From Pseudomonadota bacterium (GTDB lineage Bacteria; Pseudomonadota; Gammaproteobacteria; Steroidobacterales; Steroidobacteraceae): 64,000 nt of DNA. Shown in pieces: positions 23,762 through 31,623 of this stretch (positions are counted from its first letter, which is position 1; every line of letters starts with the position of its first letter). The stretch lies in contig JAFEDT010000009.1 of assembly GCA_018241445.1 (NCBI GenBank), forward strand, positions 1-64,000, written 5' to 3'. The translations under genes and the position numbers were made by a program. A model generated the notes under the pieces. The model searched no databases and had not been told where the DNA came from. It saw nothing but the letters and a program-made list of their open reading frames with translations.

Positions 23762-25143
23762 AGGCCCTCCTGCGCCAGTTCCAGGGCGCGGACCATGGCG
23801 CCGCTCTTGGCCAGCACCTCCTCGTATTCGGTCTGCGGCACGCTGTCGGCCACGATACCGGCGCCGGCCTGGTAGCTGTACTCGTCGCCGTTGAACACCA
23901 GCGTGCGGATGGTGATCGCGTGGTCCATGTCGCCGCGCGCGCCGAAGTAACCGACCGTGCCGCCGTACAGGCCGCGGTTGACCGGTTCCAGCTCGTCGAT
24001 GATCTGCATGGCACGCACCTTCGGCGCACCCACCAGGGTGCCGGCCGGAAAGGCGGCGGCGAAAAGATCGAAGGCGTCACGGCCTTCGGCCAGCCGGCCC
24101 TGCACGCCGCTGACCATGTGCATGACATGACTGTAGCGCTCGATGGCGCGATACGGCGCCACCTGCACGCTACCGGCCGCGGCGACGCGGCCCAGGTCGT
24201 TGCGCGCCAGGTCCACCAGCATCACGTGCTCGGCGTTCTCCTTGGGATCGGCCAGCAGTTCGCTGGAGCGCGCCGCATCGAGCGCCGGGTCCGCCGCACG
24301 CGCCCGGGTGCCGGCAATGGGGCGCAGCTGCGCCTGCCGGCCGTTGAGGCGCACCAGCGCCTCGGGCGAGGAACCCACCACCGCGACGTCACCGAGCGTG
24401 CAGTAGTACATGTAGGGCGAGGGATTGATCAGCCGCAACGCCCGGTAGGCCTGGAAGGGATCGAGAGTGTGCCGGCCGCTGAAACGGCTGGCCAGCACCA
24501 GCTGGTAGACGTCACCGGCGGCGATGTACTCCTGCGTGCGCCGCACGCCGTCCAGGTACTGCTGCTGTGCCCAGGAGGCCTGCGGCGCCGAGTAGCCTCC
24601 GGCGGGGCCCGGACGCGGCAGCGCACCACGCAGGGCCTGCACCACCTCGCGGCGCAGCGAGGCGCGTTCGGCCTCGCTGCCGGCGTGCAGCAGGGCGATG
24701 CCGCGCGTCAGGTGATCGAAGACCAGCAGCGACTCCGGGGCCACGTAGTGCAGCACCGGCACGCCACTGGCGCGCCCGGCCGGCAATGGCAGCCGCTCGA
24801 ACCAGCGCACCACGTCGAAGGCGGCATAACCCACGAGCCCGCCGGCGAGCGGGACGCCGGCAAGGTCGGGGCGGGGTTGCGGCGCCTGGCGCAGCGCCGC
24901 GCGCAGCGCGGCCAGCAGAGCGGCGGCATCGGCCGGTACGGGCTGGCGCTGCGTACCCGCCTGCAGCCCATGACCATCGAGCCGCACCTCCAGCGCCGCG
25001 CCAAAGCCGATGAAAGAGTAACGCGCCAGGCGCTCGCCGCCCTCGACACTTTCCAGCAGGAAGCGCGGGCGGAAGGCCGCCAGCTTCATGAATGCCGACA
25101 CGGGGGTGTCGAGATCGCCTGCAATGTCGAACAGGTTCTGCAA
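23758..25143 (-). CDS. trpE: Anthranilate synthase component I
   Basis: A 461-residue chorismate-using enzyme. The regulatory tryptophan-site motif [20 protein letters not shown] lies near residue 28, and the C-terminal chorismate-binding domain shows [14 protein letters not shown] near 275, [19 protein letters not shown] near 305 and [16 protein letters not shown] near 370. It starts at a TTG (25143) with no clear ribosome site, and only six residues precede the conserved DLDTPVS segment; typical TrpE has ~35 more. An in-frame stop lies just upstream. The attenuator ends 30 bp before it. An ATG at 25089 would remove part of the Trp site, so TTG is preferred. Confidence 0.93.
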   Translation of the reverse strand: MQNLFDIAGDLDTPVSAFMKLAAFRPRFLLESVEGGERLARYSFIGFGAALEVRLDGHGLQAGTQRQPVPADAAALLAALRAALRQAPQPRPDLAGVPLAGGLVGYAAFDVVRWFERLPLPAGRASGVPVLHYVAPESLLVFDHLTRGIALLHAGSEAERASLRREVVQALRGALPRPGPAGGYSAPQASWAQQQYLDGVRRTQEYIAAGDVYQLVLASRFSGRHTLDPFQAYRALRLINPSPYMYYCTLGDVAVVGSSPEALVRLNGRQAQLRPIAGTRARAADPALDAARSSELLADPKENAEHVMLVDLARNDLGRVAAAGSVQVAPYRAIERYSHVMHMVSGVQGRLAEGRDAFDLFAAAFPAGTLVGAPKVRAMQIIDELEPVNRGLYGGTVGYFGARGDMDHAITIRTLVFNGDEYSYQAGAGIVADSVPQTEYEEVLAKSGAMVRALELAQEGL

Positions 25144-25173
25144 GTGGTTTCAGTTCCAGGGTTTCACGGCAAT

Positions 25174-25207
25174 AAAAAACCCATCCCGGGGTGTTCCGGA
25201 GATGGGT
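25174..25207 (-). terminator. trp attenuator (rho-independent terminator)
   Basis: On the minus strand ACCCATC-T-CCGG pairs with CCGG-GATGGGT and is followed by six T residues (25174-25179), a classic intrinsic terminator 30 bp before trpE. An alternative pairing is visible: GGAGTGGGT at 25255-25263, just downstream of the leader Trp codons, can pair with ACCCA-T-CTCC of the terminator's 5' arm. That makes an antiterminator. Confidence 0.9.
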
Positions 25208-25240
25208 TCTGGTGCGATCGCTTCTACAGGTACGCGATGA

Positions 25241-25315
25241 TCAGGCAGCCGTGGACCCACTCCTCGTTGAAGTGCGCCACCACCAGGTGCGTGCGGTGAT
25301 CGACCGGCTGATCAT
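25241..25315 (-). CDS. trpL: trp operon leader peptide
   Basis: A 24-codon frame encoding MISRSITARTWWWRTSTRSG then STAA. Three consecutive TGG codons lie at 25277-25285. Ribosome stalling there when charged tRNA-Trp is scarce should free the GGAGTGGGT segment to form the antiterminator and allow trpE transcription. The AUG coincides with the predicted transcription start (the -10 box ends six bases upstream), so this would be a leaderless mRNA with no Shine-Dalgarno site. The frame, codon cluster, terminator and location together make this secure despite its size. Confidence 0.92.
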   Translation of the reverse strand: MISRSITARTWWWRTSTRSGSTAA

Positions 25316-25321
25316 GCGGGC

Positions 25322-25351
25322 AGTATCGCCGTGCGCGCGCGCGCGCGTCAA
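25322..25351 (-). promoter_or_regulatory. trp operon promoter with alternating-GC spacer
   Basis: The minus strand reads TTGACG (25346-25351), an 18-bp spacer, then GATACT (25322-25327): five and four of six consensus matches. The spacer lies largely within an 18-bp purely alternating purine-pyrimidine tract (25331-25348), prone to left-handed DNA under supercoiling. Predicted +1 falls on the A of the trpL AUG. I see no clear TrpR-type operator. Confidence 0.75.
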
Positions 25352-25412
25352 GCGACAGCGGCCCAGGCCATGCTGTCCTGCGCCGGGCCGCAGGGCCAGC
25401 CTGCCTGCAGGG

Positions 25413-25841
25413 CTACTTGAGATTCGGCGTCTCGTTCGCGTCGCGTACGCTGGAGGTGAACACCTGGCCGGTCGCGACGATCTTCGCCTGCTTGAAGGCT
25501 CCCCCATGCCTGCCGTCGCGCAGCGGATTGAACTGCAGCTCGATGCGGTCCCCCGGCTTGAACGAGCTGTGGGTCCAGCCGATGCGTGTCAGGTTGCCGG
25601 GACTGGTGAGCTCCAGCGACCAGACCTGCGCCGCCTCGCCAGGTTTCACCGCCGCCTGTACCAGCAGCGTGACGTGCGGATTGGTCCAGCGGAACTCCGT
25701 CACGGTTGCCGGGCAGGAGATGGTCTTGTTGAAGTCGAACATCGCGAACGAGTGATGGGCCGCCGCCGGCAGCGCAACGGCCAGCGCACAACCGAGCATC
25801 ACGACAGGGACGATCGGGTTCTTCACTGTTTTGGGTTCCAT
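25413..25841 (-). CDS. DUF6152-like exported protein
   Basis: A 142-residue protein with a signal peptide (hydrophobic VVMLGCALAVALPAAA, cleavage before HH). The mature part opens HHSFAMFDFNKTISCPATV and contains TEFRWTNPHVTLLVQ, the pattern I associate with the DUF6152 family of small periplasmic proteins. Function is unknown; the mature protein is predicted to be all-beta. Its gene follows an exported 285-residue protein and two DUF6644-like membrane proteins on the same strand, a grouping that recurs in related bacteria and suggests a joint envelope function. Confidence 0.7.
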   Translation of the reverse strand: MEPKTVKNPIVPVVMLGCALAVALPAAAHHSFAMFDFNKTISCPATVTEFRWTNPHVTLLVQAAVKPGEAAQVWSLELTSPGNLTRIGWTHSSFKPGDRIELQFNPLRDGRHGGAFKQAKIVATGQVFTSSVRDANETPNLK

Positions 25842-25859
25842 ATTGGGGTGTCACCAGTT

Positions 25860-26717
25860 TCACCTGGCGGGTGGCAGCCAATTGCCGCCCTCGGTCTCGG
25901 GCACCGGCACGAACACGGCATTGCCGGCGGCGTCGGTGCCAGCGGAGTAGTTGCCCTGCAGACACACGCCCTCGACGATGTCGTACTTGCGCGCGCGCTG
26001 CCGCAACAGGAACCGCGAGGTCTTCCAGGTTTTCGTCAGCACATGCGGCGCGGTGATTTCCAGGTCATCCTGCAGTATGTCGGGCCCAGCCAGATGAATT
26101 CGCTCCACGATGTGCAGGTCGCCGTTGTTTGGCACACCTACGGCCTCGCTGGGCGCGATGTAGGTCTGCGGCAGCACCGCTACTGTGTCGACCACCAGAG
26201 TCTGTCCCTGCCAGTGGCCGATGGAGTGGCCGTGGAACGTCGGCTCCGGATCGGGCGGATGCGCGCGTCCGTCAGTGTAGATCCGCCGCAGCCGGTTGCT
26301 GTCTGACTCACCCAGGATGGTGACCCGGCCGGGGGTGAACAGGAACTCCATGGCGTTGTGGGTGATCAGCATCCAGCTGGGCATGGACTCGGGCAGGCAA
26401 TTGACGAACAGGCCCCTGGGCCGGCCGGCGCGCTCTTCGGCCTCAAGGTGCGCAACCTGGGCCGCGGCTTTGGGTGTCCAGGGAATGGGGTCGGATTTCT
26501 CGCGCTTCTCCTGGTCACTGACGTTGGGAGTCCACACACCGCTCCAGTCGGGCAGCGTGGCGAGGTTGGCCCAATCCTTCGGCTGCGGCGGCGGATTCAT
26601 GACGGTCGGCGCAACTGGGGCCGGCGGGGCGGCCAACAGGGCGGGAGCTGCCAGCGCGGCGGCGCAGCCGGCGAGCAGCGCGTGAGGGATCAAACCTGCA
26701 CGATTGTCGGGTTGCAT
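25860..26717 (-). CDS. Exported hypothetical protein
   Basis: 285 residues with a signal peptide (ALLAGCAAALAAPALLA) and a proline-rich start to the mature part. Landmarks are LPDWSGVWTPNVSD near residue 58, FVNCLPESMPSWMLITHN near 105, FLFTPGRVTILGESDSN near 128 and HGHSIGHWQGQTLVVDTV near 162. The DWSGVW and WQGQTLVVDT patterns recur in exported proteins of unknown function from steroid- and aromatic-degrading proteobacteria. GGAG eight bases before the ATG supports the start. It is 18 bp upstream of the DUF6152-like gene. No catalytic residues can be assigned. Confidence 0.65.
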   Translation of the reverse strand: MQPDNRAGLIPHALLAGCAAALAAPALLAAPPAPVAPTVMNPPPQPKDWANLATLPDWSGVWTPNVSDQEKREKSDPIPWTPKAAAQVAHLEAEERAGRPRGLFVNCLPESMPSWMLITHNAMEFLFTPGRVTILGESDSNRLRRIYTDGRAHPPDPEPTFHGHSIGHWQGQTLVVDTVAVLPQTYIAPSEAVGVPNNGDLHIVERIHLAGPDILQDDLEITAPHVLTKTWKTSRFLLRQRARKYDIVEGVCLQGNYSAGTDAAGNAVFVPVPETEGGNWLPPAR

Positions 26718-26750
26718 CGCAAGCGCTCCTCCAGGAACCCGGCGCCCTCT

Positions 26751-27251
26751 TCAGGTCGGCGTGTTGATAGTAAAGCCGATCCAGCGGCCGCAGGCCACCA
26801 CCGCGATCCACAGGCACAGGGAAACCGCACCCGCCACTTTTGCGCGCCGCGGGGTGAGTGCCGCAGTCCGCCAGGACTCCATCTCCCTGCCGACAAACAG
26901 GTGGAAGATACCCATGTTGATTCCGGCCAGCAGAATCAGGGCCATCTTGACCTGGAAGTAAACATTGTGGCCGTAGGTCGTGGCGTTCGAGGAGAACAAC
27001 AGCCCGCCGCTGATCACGGCGCAAGCGAACGCGCTCCAGGTGACGGGCAGTACGGCGGCGGTGACCTGGGCGACACCCCGGTCCCGCGAGGCGAGCCCGA
27101 TCAGCCTGAGATCCACTGTCGCGATCGACCCGACCACAATTGCCAGCGCCAGCACGTGCAGGCATTCGATCCACGGGAACAGGCGCTCACCCTCGCGGAT
27201 GGCCGTTGCAATGGAGCTGCCCTGCAGGGCTTGCAGAAAGGTATCCAGCAT
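26751..27251 (-). CDS. DUF6644-like membrane protein (second of a pair)
   Basis: 166 residues with about four transmembrane helices: CLHVLALAIVVGSIATVDLRL, VLPVTWSAFACAVISGGLLF, VKMALILLAGINMGIFHLF and VAGAVSLCLWIAVVACGRWIGF. The helix-1 His and the matching motif HxLxxxxVVxSxxxxDLRLxGL are shared with the preceding gene, so the two are paralogues that may form a heterodimer. The ATG at 27251 directly follows the neighbour's stop (TGAGATG). The conserved His and Arg suggest haem or redox association; that is speculation. Confidence 0.65.
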   Translation of the reverse strand: MLDTFLQALQGSSIATAIREGERLFPWIECLHVLALAIVVGSIATVDLRLIGLASRDRGVAQVTAAVLPVTWSAFACAVISGGLLFSSNATTYGHNVYFQVKMALILLAGINMGIFHLFVGREMESWRTAALTPRRAKVAGAVSLCLWIAVVACGRWIGFTINTPT

Positions 27252-27252
27252 C

Positions 27253-27759
27253 TCAGACCCCCTGGATATAGGCGATCCAGCGGCCTGCAAACACCACGCC
27301 GATCCAGGCCGGCAGCGAGGCGAGCGCGATCAGTCGCCCCAGTCGGCGTCGGCCAGCCGAGAGGTCCCAGAAGGCCGCGTTGCGGCGCAGCGGGATCTGG
27401 CACAGCAGCGTGATCCCCGCCGCCAGCACCAGCAGCTCCATCTTGAGCAGGAAGACCGGATTGCGCAGCGAGCGCGCGGGCTCGGCGGCGATGAGCAGCG
27501 CCCCTGTGGCCGCCAGGACCGGTAACGGCCACCAGATGAAGGGCAGGAAGCGACGCGCAATCGCGGCGACGGGCTGGTCGTGTCGCCCCAGGCCGAGCAG
27601 GCGCAAGTCGATCATCAGCGCGGAAGTCACCACGCAGGCGACCGCCAGGATGTGCACCGTCTGCAGCGCCGGGATGATCCATTCGATGGTTTGAATCGTC
27701 TGGCTAACGGGGGTGCCCGCCAGCCAGCGGCAGAACGGCTCCAGCGATAGCCAGGCCAC
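27253..27759 (-). CDS. DUF6644-like membrane protein (first of a pair)
   Basis: 168 residues with four predicted helices: VHILAVACVVTSALMIDLRLL, FLPFIWWPLPVLAATGALLIA, LLKMELLVLAAGITLLCQIPL and IALASLPAWIGVVFAGRWIAYI. Layout and motifs parallel the next gene (His in helix 1, IDLRLLGL, GRWIAYI at the end), indicating tandem duplication. The stop is one base from the next ATG. It follows a cytochrome-like lipoprotein gene on the same strand, consistent with a membrane redox module of unknown purpose. Confidence 0.65.
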   Translation of the reverse strand: MAWLSLEPFCRWLAGTPVSQTIQTIEWIIPALQTVHILAVACVVTSALMIDLRLLGLGRHDQPVAAIARRFLPFIWWPLPVLAATGALLIAAEPARSLRNPVFLLKMELLVLAAGITLLCQIPLRRNAAFWDLSAGRRRLGRLIALASLPAWIGVVFAGRWIAYIQGV

Positions 27760-27768
27760 GCTCAGCTC

Positions 27769-28362
27769 CTATTGACGTTGTTGGTCAGGATACCAGTATG
27801 TCTTGTGGCAGGCCTCGCAGGCTTCATCGATCGTGCCGCCCGCATCCATCAGGCCCCGCGCATCCCTGGCATCGATGGCCGCCAGCGCCTGTCGTGCCGC
27901 GCCCCTGAGACCCCGCGCGAATTGACTAAAAGCGCCCGGGGTGGCCGCGATGCGTCGTTGAATCTCGTCGTGACCCAGTTCGCCCGGCCCGGGGGTCGCG
28001 CCGCCCGGCGGATCCACGGCAACACGACGCCCCGGCAGGCCCAACAGCTCCGCGCCCTCGATCAGCGTGAGCGCGTGCGCGCGGACGGCCTGCCATTCCC
28101 CGGCGGTGCGCGGGCGCCGCTCTTCGTTCCCGGCCGCGGTGGCAATGAAAGCCACCGAGTCCCACAGGGCATCCGCCGACGGATCGATGACGCCGTTCAT
28201 CAGATCCTGGACCGTGGCCGTCTGGCTGTACCGGCCTGGCGCGGCGGCGGGTGCGGGTGTGGCGCCGCGGGAGCACCCGGCAACGCTGAGCAGGGCGCCG
28301 CCGCACAGCAGGGCGCCCGACCCAAGGATCAATGGCAGAATGATGCGCGTTCGATTGTGCAT
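27769..28362 (-). CDS. Cytochrome c'-like lipoprotein
   Basis: 197 residues. A lipoprotein signal (LLSVAGC, Cys near residue 30) tethers it to a membrane facing the periplasm. The C-terminus carries one haem-c site, EACEACHKTYWYPDQ, at the position and with the four-helix context typical of cytochrome c'/c-556 proteins. The DLMNGVIDPSADALWDSV opening is usual for this family. It is the first gene of a cluster running to DUF6644, the 285-residue protein and DUF6152. It starts divergently from 28502, with ~140 bp between them. Electron donor and acceptor are unknown. Confidence 0.75.
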   Translation of the reverse strand: MHNRTRIILPLILGSGALLCGGALLSVAGCSRGATPAPAAAPGRYSQTATVQDLMNGVIDPSADALWDSVAFIATAAGNEERRPRTAGEWQAVRAHALTLIEGAELLGLPGRRVAVDPPGGATPGPGELGHDEIQRRIAATPGAFSQFARGLRGAARQALAAIDARDARGLMDAGGTIDEACEACHKTYWYPDQQRQ

Positions 28363-28461
28363 TGGCTGGCAGGATACTCAGCGCCGCGAACCGCGCGGCA
28401 TCACGGCCGGCACAGAGCTGCAGGCATCACAGGCAGCGGCGCTGCGGCCTGACCGGCGCAA

Positions 28462-28467
28462 TATAAT
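28462..28467 (+). promoter_or_regulatory. Candidate -10 box for the 28502 gene and yajQ
   Basis: A perfect TATAAT stands out in GC-rich DNA 35 bp before the GTG at 28502. No good -35 is visible at the proper distance, so an activator or a weak promoter is implied. Confidence 0.45.
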
Positions 28468-28501
28468 AGAGTCACGGCCTTCGAGACGGGAGTGAAACGC
28501 A

Positions 28502-28903
28502 GTGGTGAGTTTCAGGGAGTTGCTGCAGAGCTGGCAGGAGCGTGCCGCCGCCCCGCGCACCGCCGCAAGTTACGCCGTGTACCTGCCGTTGGACGATGCC
28601 GCGCGCCTTCACGCCCTGGCGCAGATGTTTCCGGGGCGCACCCCCGAGCAGCTCATCACCGAGCTGCTGGGCACGGCGCTCCAGGAGCTGGCCGCCGCGA
28701 TCCCCTATGTGGCCGGCACGCGCGTCATCGCCCGCGACGACCAGGGCGACCCGGTCTACGAGGATGCCGGCCTCACGCCGCGCTTCATTGAGCTGTCGCG
28801 CCGCTTCCGCGCGCAGCTGCGCACGGTCCCGGCGGCACGGCCGGCACGCGCAAGTCCAGGCAAGGGCAGGCGCCGCGCGCGGCTGCCAAAGGGGAAGCGG
28901 TAG
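28502..28903 (+). CDS. Conserved hypothetical protein ('type 1 pili tip component'-like)
   Basis: 133 residues beginning with GTG; GGGAG lies about nine bases upstream. The core (YAVYLPLDDAARLHALAQMF, GRTPEQLITELLGTALQEL, IPYVAGTRVIARDDQGDPVY) matches small proteins that pseudomonads annotate as type 1 pili tip component or pilin assembly protein. That name is not backed by function as far as I know. The C-terminal ~25 residues are very basic (GKGRRRARLPKGKR) and may bind nucleic acid. It overlaps yajQ (TAGTG), so they are co-translated. Confidence 0.65.
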   Translation: MVSFRELLQSWQERAAAPRTAASYAVYLPLDDAARLHALAQMFPGRTPEQLITELLGTALQELAAAIPYVAGTRVIARDDQGDPVYEDAGLTPRFIELSRRFRAQLRTVPAARPARASPGKGRRRARLPKGKR

Positions 28904-29385
28904 TGCCCTCCTTCGATACCGTTTCGGAACTCAACGCGCACGAGGTCGCCAACGCTGTCGACCAGGCCAACCGCGAGCTGTCGCAGCGTTTTGACTTCAA
29001 GGACAGCGGCGCGCGCTTCGAGCTGAAGGATTTCACGGTCACGCTGCACGCGCAGGTGGACTTCCAGCTCAAGCAGATGCTGGAGATTCTCAAGCTGCGC
29101 CTGGGCAAGCGCGGCATCGACCTCGCCTGCCTGGAAGTGAAGGACCCGCAGACCAACCTGTCGAGCGCTCAGCAGGAAGTGATCCTGCGCCACGGCATCG
29201 ACGCCGAGGCCGGCCGCAGGATCATGCGTGCGATCAAGGATTCACGACTGAAGGTGCAGGCCAGCATCCAGGGCGACAAGGTGCGCATCACCGGCAAGCA
29301 GCGCGACGACCTGCAGGCCGCGATGGCGCTGCTGCGCGGCGCAAAGCTGGAACTGCCGCTGCAGTTCAATAACTTCCGCGATTGA
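28903..29385 (+). CDS. yajQ: YajQ-family nucleotide-binding protein
   Basis: 160 residues, full family length, start GTG at 28903 overlapping the previous stop. Motifs: MPSFDTVSELNAHEVANAVD at the N-terminus, RFDFKDSGARFELK near residue 28, VKDPQTNLSSAQQEVILRHG near 82 and VRITGKQRDDLQAAM near 130. YajQ proteins have two ferredoxin-like domains, and in Xanthomonas a member binds c-di-GMP, which is of interest given the riboswitch in this window. The last 20 bases overlap the 3' end of the opposing btuF-like gene. Confidence 0.93.
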   Translation: MPSFDTVSELNAHEVANAVDQANRELSQRFDFKDSGARFELKDFTVTLHAQVDFQLKQMLEILKLRLGKRGIDLACLEVKDPQTNLSSAQQEVILRHGIDAEAGRRIMRAIKDSRLKVQASIQGDKVRITGKQRDDLQAAMALLRGAKLELPLQFNNFRD

Positions 29386-30352
29386 GGGCGGCCAGCCGCT
29401 CGCACAGCCGCGCCGTGGCCTCGACCATTGACGGGCCGGGGCGTGTCAGCGCCTGGTCGTCGAACACCAGCAGCCGCCGGTGCCGTACCGCGGCGAGGCC
29501 CGGGAAACGCTGCCAGTCCGCGGTCCATGCCGCGCCCCTGGCGCCCGGCGCGACCATGATGATGACGTCCGGATCGCGCGCCAGCACCGCCTCGACATCG
29601 ACCACGGGCGCCGCCTCCGTCAGGTCGCCGAACACGTTGCGCGCGCCGCAGACCGAGAGCGCGTCGCTCAACAGCTGCCGTCCGCCCACGGTATAGATCG
29701 GCCGGTTCCAGATCTGCAGCAGCGCCGACTGCGGGTGAGCCGCACCGCTGGCGCCGCGCCGCAACTGCGCCAGGCGACGCTCGATGGCCGTGGCACCGGC
29801 CTGTGCCGTGGCCGTGGTGCCCGCCAGCACGCCCAGCCGCCGCAGTGCCGGTGCGATGTCGTTAAGCCGCCGCAGTTCCTGCTGGTAAACCGTGATCCCC
29901 AGTGAGGCGATGCGGGCGCGCTGCGCCGGATTGCCACCGCCGGTCCAGGCGACGATGACGTCGGGACGGAGCGCCAGCAGGCGTTCCATGTCGAGGGCAT
30001 AGCCGTCACCGATGCGCGGGACACGCCGCGCCGCCGGTGGCTCGACGGAATACTCCACGGTCGCCACCACCTGCGCTCCGGCGCCAGCGGCAAACAGCAT
30101 CTCGGTGACACCTGGCGCCAGGCCCACGATACGCAGCGGCGGTGCGGGAACCCGCAGTGCGCGGCCGAGGTCGTCCACCACGGTGCGTGTCGCCACGTGA
30201 GCGCCGGACGCGGCGGCGCCGGAAGCAGGCGCGCGCCTGACCGGCGCGCCGCCAACAGCCGCAACGCTCGCCGCCTGGGCGAGCGCCGCGCCCGTCAGCA
30301 GCCATGGTCGCAACCGCGACATCGCCCGCAGCAGCAGGGAACCCGACGGCAT
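29366..30352 (-). CDS. BtuF-like periplasmic cobalamin/haem-binding protein
   Basis: 328 residues with an N-terminal signal region and a class III periplasmic binding fold: RIVGLAPGVTEMLFAAGAG near residue 75, the linker-helix region, LALRPDVIVAWTGGGNP near 125, and DPDVIIMVAPGARG near 270. The sequence resembles BtuF and haemin-binding proteins, which deliver cobalamin or haem to an inner-membrane ABC transporter. No permease or ATPase is adjacent and no B12 riboswitch is visible, so ligand is uncertain. It ends convergently with yajQ with a 20-bp overlap. Confidence 0.7.
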   Translation of the reverse strand: MPSGSLLLRAMSRLRPWLLTGAALAQAASVAAVGGAPVRRAPASGAAASGAHVATRTVVDDLGRALRVPAPPLRIVGLAPGVTEMLFAAGAGAQVVATVEYSVEPPAARRVPRIGDGYALDMERLLALRPDVIVAWTGGGNPAQRARIASLGITVYQQELRRLNDIAPALRRLGVLAGTTATAQAGATAIERRLAQLRRGASGAAHPQSALLQIWNRPIYTVGGRQLLSDALSVCGARNVFGDLTEAAPVVDVEAVLARDPDVIIMVAPGARGAAWTADWQRFPGLAAVRHRRLLVFDDQALTRPGPSMVEATARLCERLAALNRGSY

Positions 30353-30409
30353 ACGTTCGCCTTTGCGACAACAGGTAAGCGCAGTGTGCCAGTCCGGCGC
30401 CCTGCGCCG

Positions 30410-30973
30410 CTATGCAGCCCGGGTGTGCGCCGCGCCCTCCGCCTCCGTGCCCTCCAGCACCCGCGCGACCGCGTGCACCGTGGCGGCGATGCGCACGGCG
30501 CTCTGAACCGCCTCGCGTTCCAGGCCGTGCTGGCGCAGTTGCCGCTCGTGCGAGGCGACGCAGCTGCCGCAGCCGTTGATAGCCGAGACCGCAAGCGACA
30601 GCAGTTCGAAGTCGGCCCTGGCGATTCCCGGACTGCCCAGCACGTTCATGCGCAGGCGTGCGGGCAGCTTGGCGTACTCCGCATCCTCCACCAGGTGCAG
30701 GAAGCGGTAGTAGACGTTGTTCATCGCCATCAGCGCGGCGGCCGCGTGTGCTGCGTTGACGTGCGCGGCGTCCAGGTGCGCCGTCGCCAGCGCCTGCAGC
30801 TCGCGGGTGAAGGCGGCATTGCGCGAGGCCGCGGCGGCCGCCAGGGCCACCGCCCAGATCTGCCGCTCCGTGAGCCCCGGCGCGCCGGCCGGGGTCAGCA
30901 CGGAACCGAGGTTGAGCTGCAGGTCGCGGGCGTAGCCGGGGAGCGCCTCGCGGATGTTCTCCAGCGTTCTCAT
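30410..30973 (-). CDS. ahpD: Alkyl hydroperoxide reductase AhpD
   Basis: 187 residues, all-helical CMD-type peroxidase/reductase. The active-site disulfide CGSCVASHE lies near residue 133 with the conserved His two positions on, preceded by ARADFELLSLAVSAING. AhpD reduces AhpC using lipoyl-type electron donors. The ATG shares a base with the ahpC stop (TGATG), so it is coupled to ahpC. Length is normal (~175). Confidence 0.92.
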   Translation of the reverse strand: MRTLENIREALPGYARDLQLNLGSVLTPAGAPGLTERQIWAVALAAAAASRNAAFTRELQALATAHLDAAHVNAAHAAAALMAMNNVYYRFLHLVEDAEYAKLPARLRMNVLGSPGIARADFELLSLAVSAINGCGSCVASHERQLRQHGLEREAVQSAVRIAATVHAVARVLEGTEAEGAAHTRAA

Positions 30974-31512
30974 CAGGCCGCCTTCAGGGTGGCGTCACCC
31001 TGCTTCCAGTTGCACGGGCACAGCTCGTCGGTCTGCAGCGCGTCCAGCACCCGCAGCACTTCCTCCGGGCTGCGGCCGACGTTGAGGTCGGTGACGTAGA
31101 CGAAGCGGATCACCCCCTGCGGGTCGACGATGTAGGTGGCGCGCTGCGCCACGCCGGCCGCCGGATCCAGGATGCCGAGTGCGCCCGACAGCTCACGCTT
31201 GATGTCCGAAAGCATCGGGAACGGCAGCTTGGCCAGTTCCGCGCGGTCGCGCCGCCACGCGAGGTGCACGAACTCGCTGTCGGTGCTGACGCCGAGAAGT
31301 TGCGCGTCGCGCGCACGGAACTCCTTGTCCAGCTTGCCGAAGGCGGCGATCTCGGTGGGGCACACGAAGGTGAAGTCCTTGGGCCAGAAGAAGAACACGC
31401 GCCACTGGCCGGGATAACTGTCCTGGTCGATGGGCTTAAAGGCGTCCTGCATCTCGCTGGACACCACGCCCGTGAGGGAGAATTTCGGGAAAGTCTGACC
31501 AATGCTCAACAT
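30973..31512 (-). CDS. ahpC: Peroxiredoxin AhpC
   Basis: 179 residues of a 2-Cys peroxiredoxin reducing peroxides. The peroxidatic Cys is in KDFTFVCPTEIAAFG near residue 50, and the C-terminal DELCPCNWKQGD near 165 carries the resolving Cys. The frame extends upstream, but the ATG at 31512 is preceded by AAGGAG at a good distance and begins at the family N-terminus (MLSIGQTFPKFSL). It is divergent from oxyR, with an OxyR-type site between them, and precedes ahpD, the arrangement seen in peroxide-stress operons. Confidence 0.95.
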   Translation of the reverse strand: MLSIGQTFPKFSLTGVVSSEMQDAFKPIDQDSYPGQWRVFFFWPKDFTFVCPTEIAAFGKLDKEFRARDAQLLGVSTDSEFVHLAWRRDRAELAKLPFPMLSDIKRELSGALGILDPAAGVAQRATYIVDPQGVIRFVYVTDLNVGRSPEEVLRVLDALQTDELCPCNWKQGDATLKAA

Positions 31513-31623
31513 GATCTGCTCCTTTGGTAAATCTGCCGTCCGCCGCCTGCCACCTGCCTTCTGCGGCCCTTGGGAGTGGCGGCGCGATGGGGGCATCCTG
31601 CCGGGCGCGCCTTAATTAATCCA

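Noticed and set aside
22083-24128. A 681-residue frame containing trpD
   Set aside because: Its first ~320 residues read trpG/trpE in the wrong frame. The GTG at 23162 overlapping the trpG stop gives the correct TrpD.
25331-25348. The CG microsatellite as a repeat expansion or CRISPR-like element
   Set aside because: It is a short dinucleotide run wholly explained as the trp promoter spacer. No CRISPR array is visible in the window.
30353-30409. A cobalamin riboswitch before the btuF-like gene
   Set aside because: Only 57 bp separate it from ahpD, and none of the B12-box sequence is visible.
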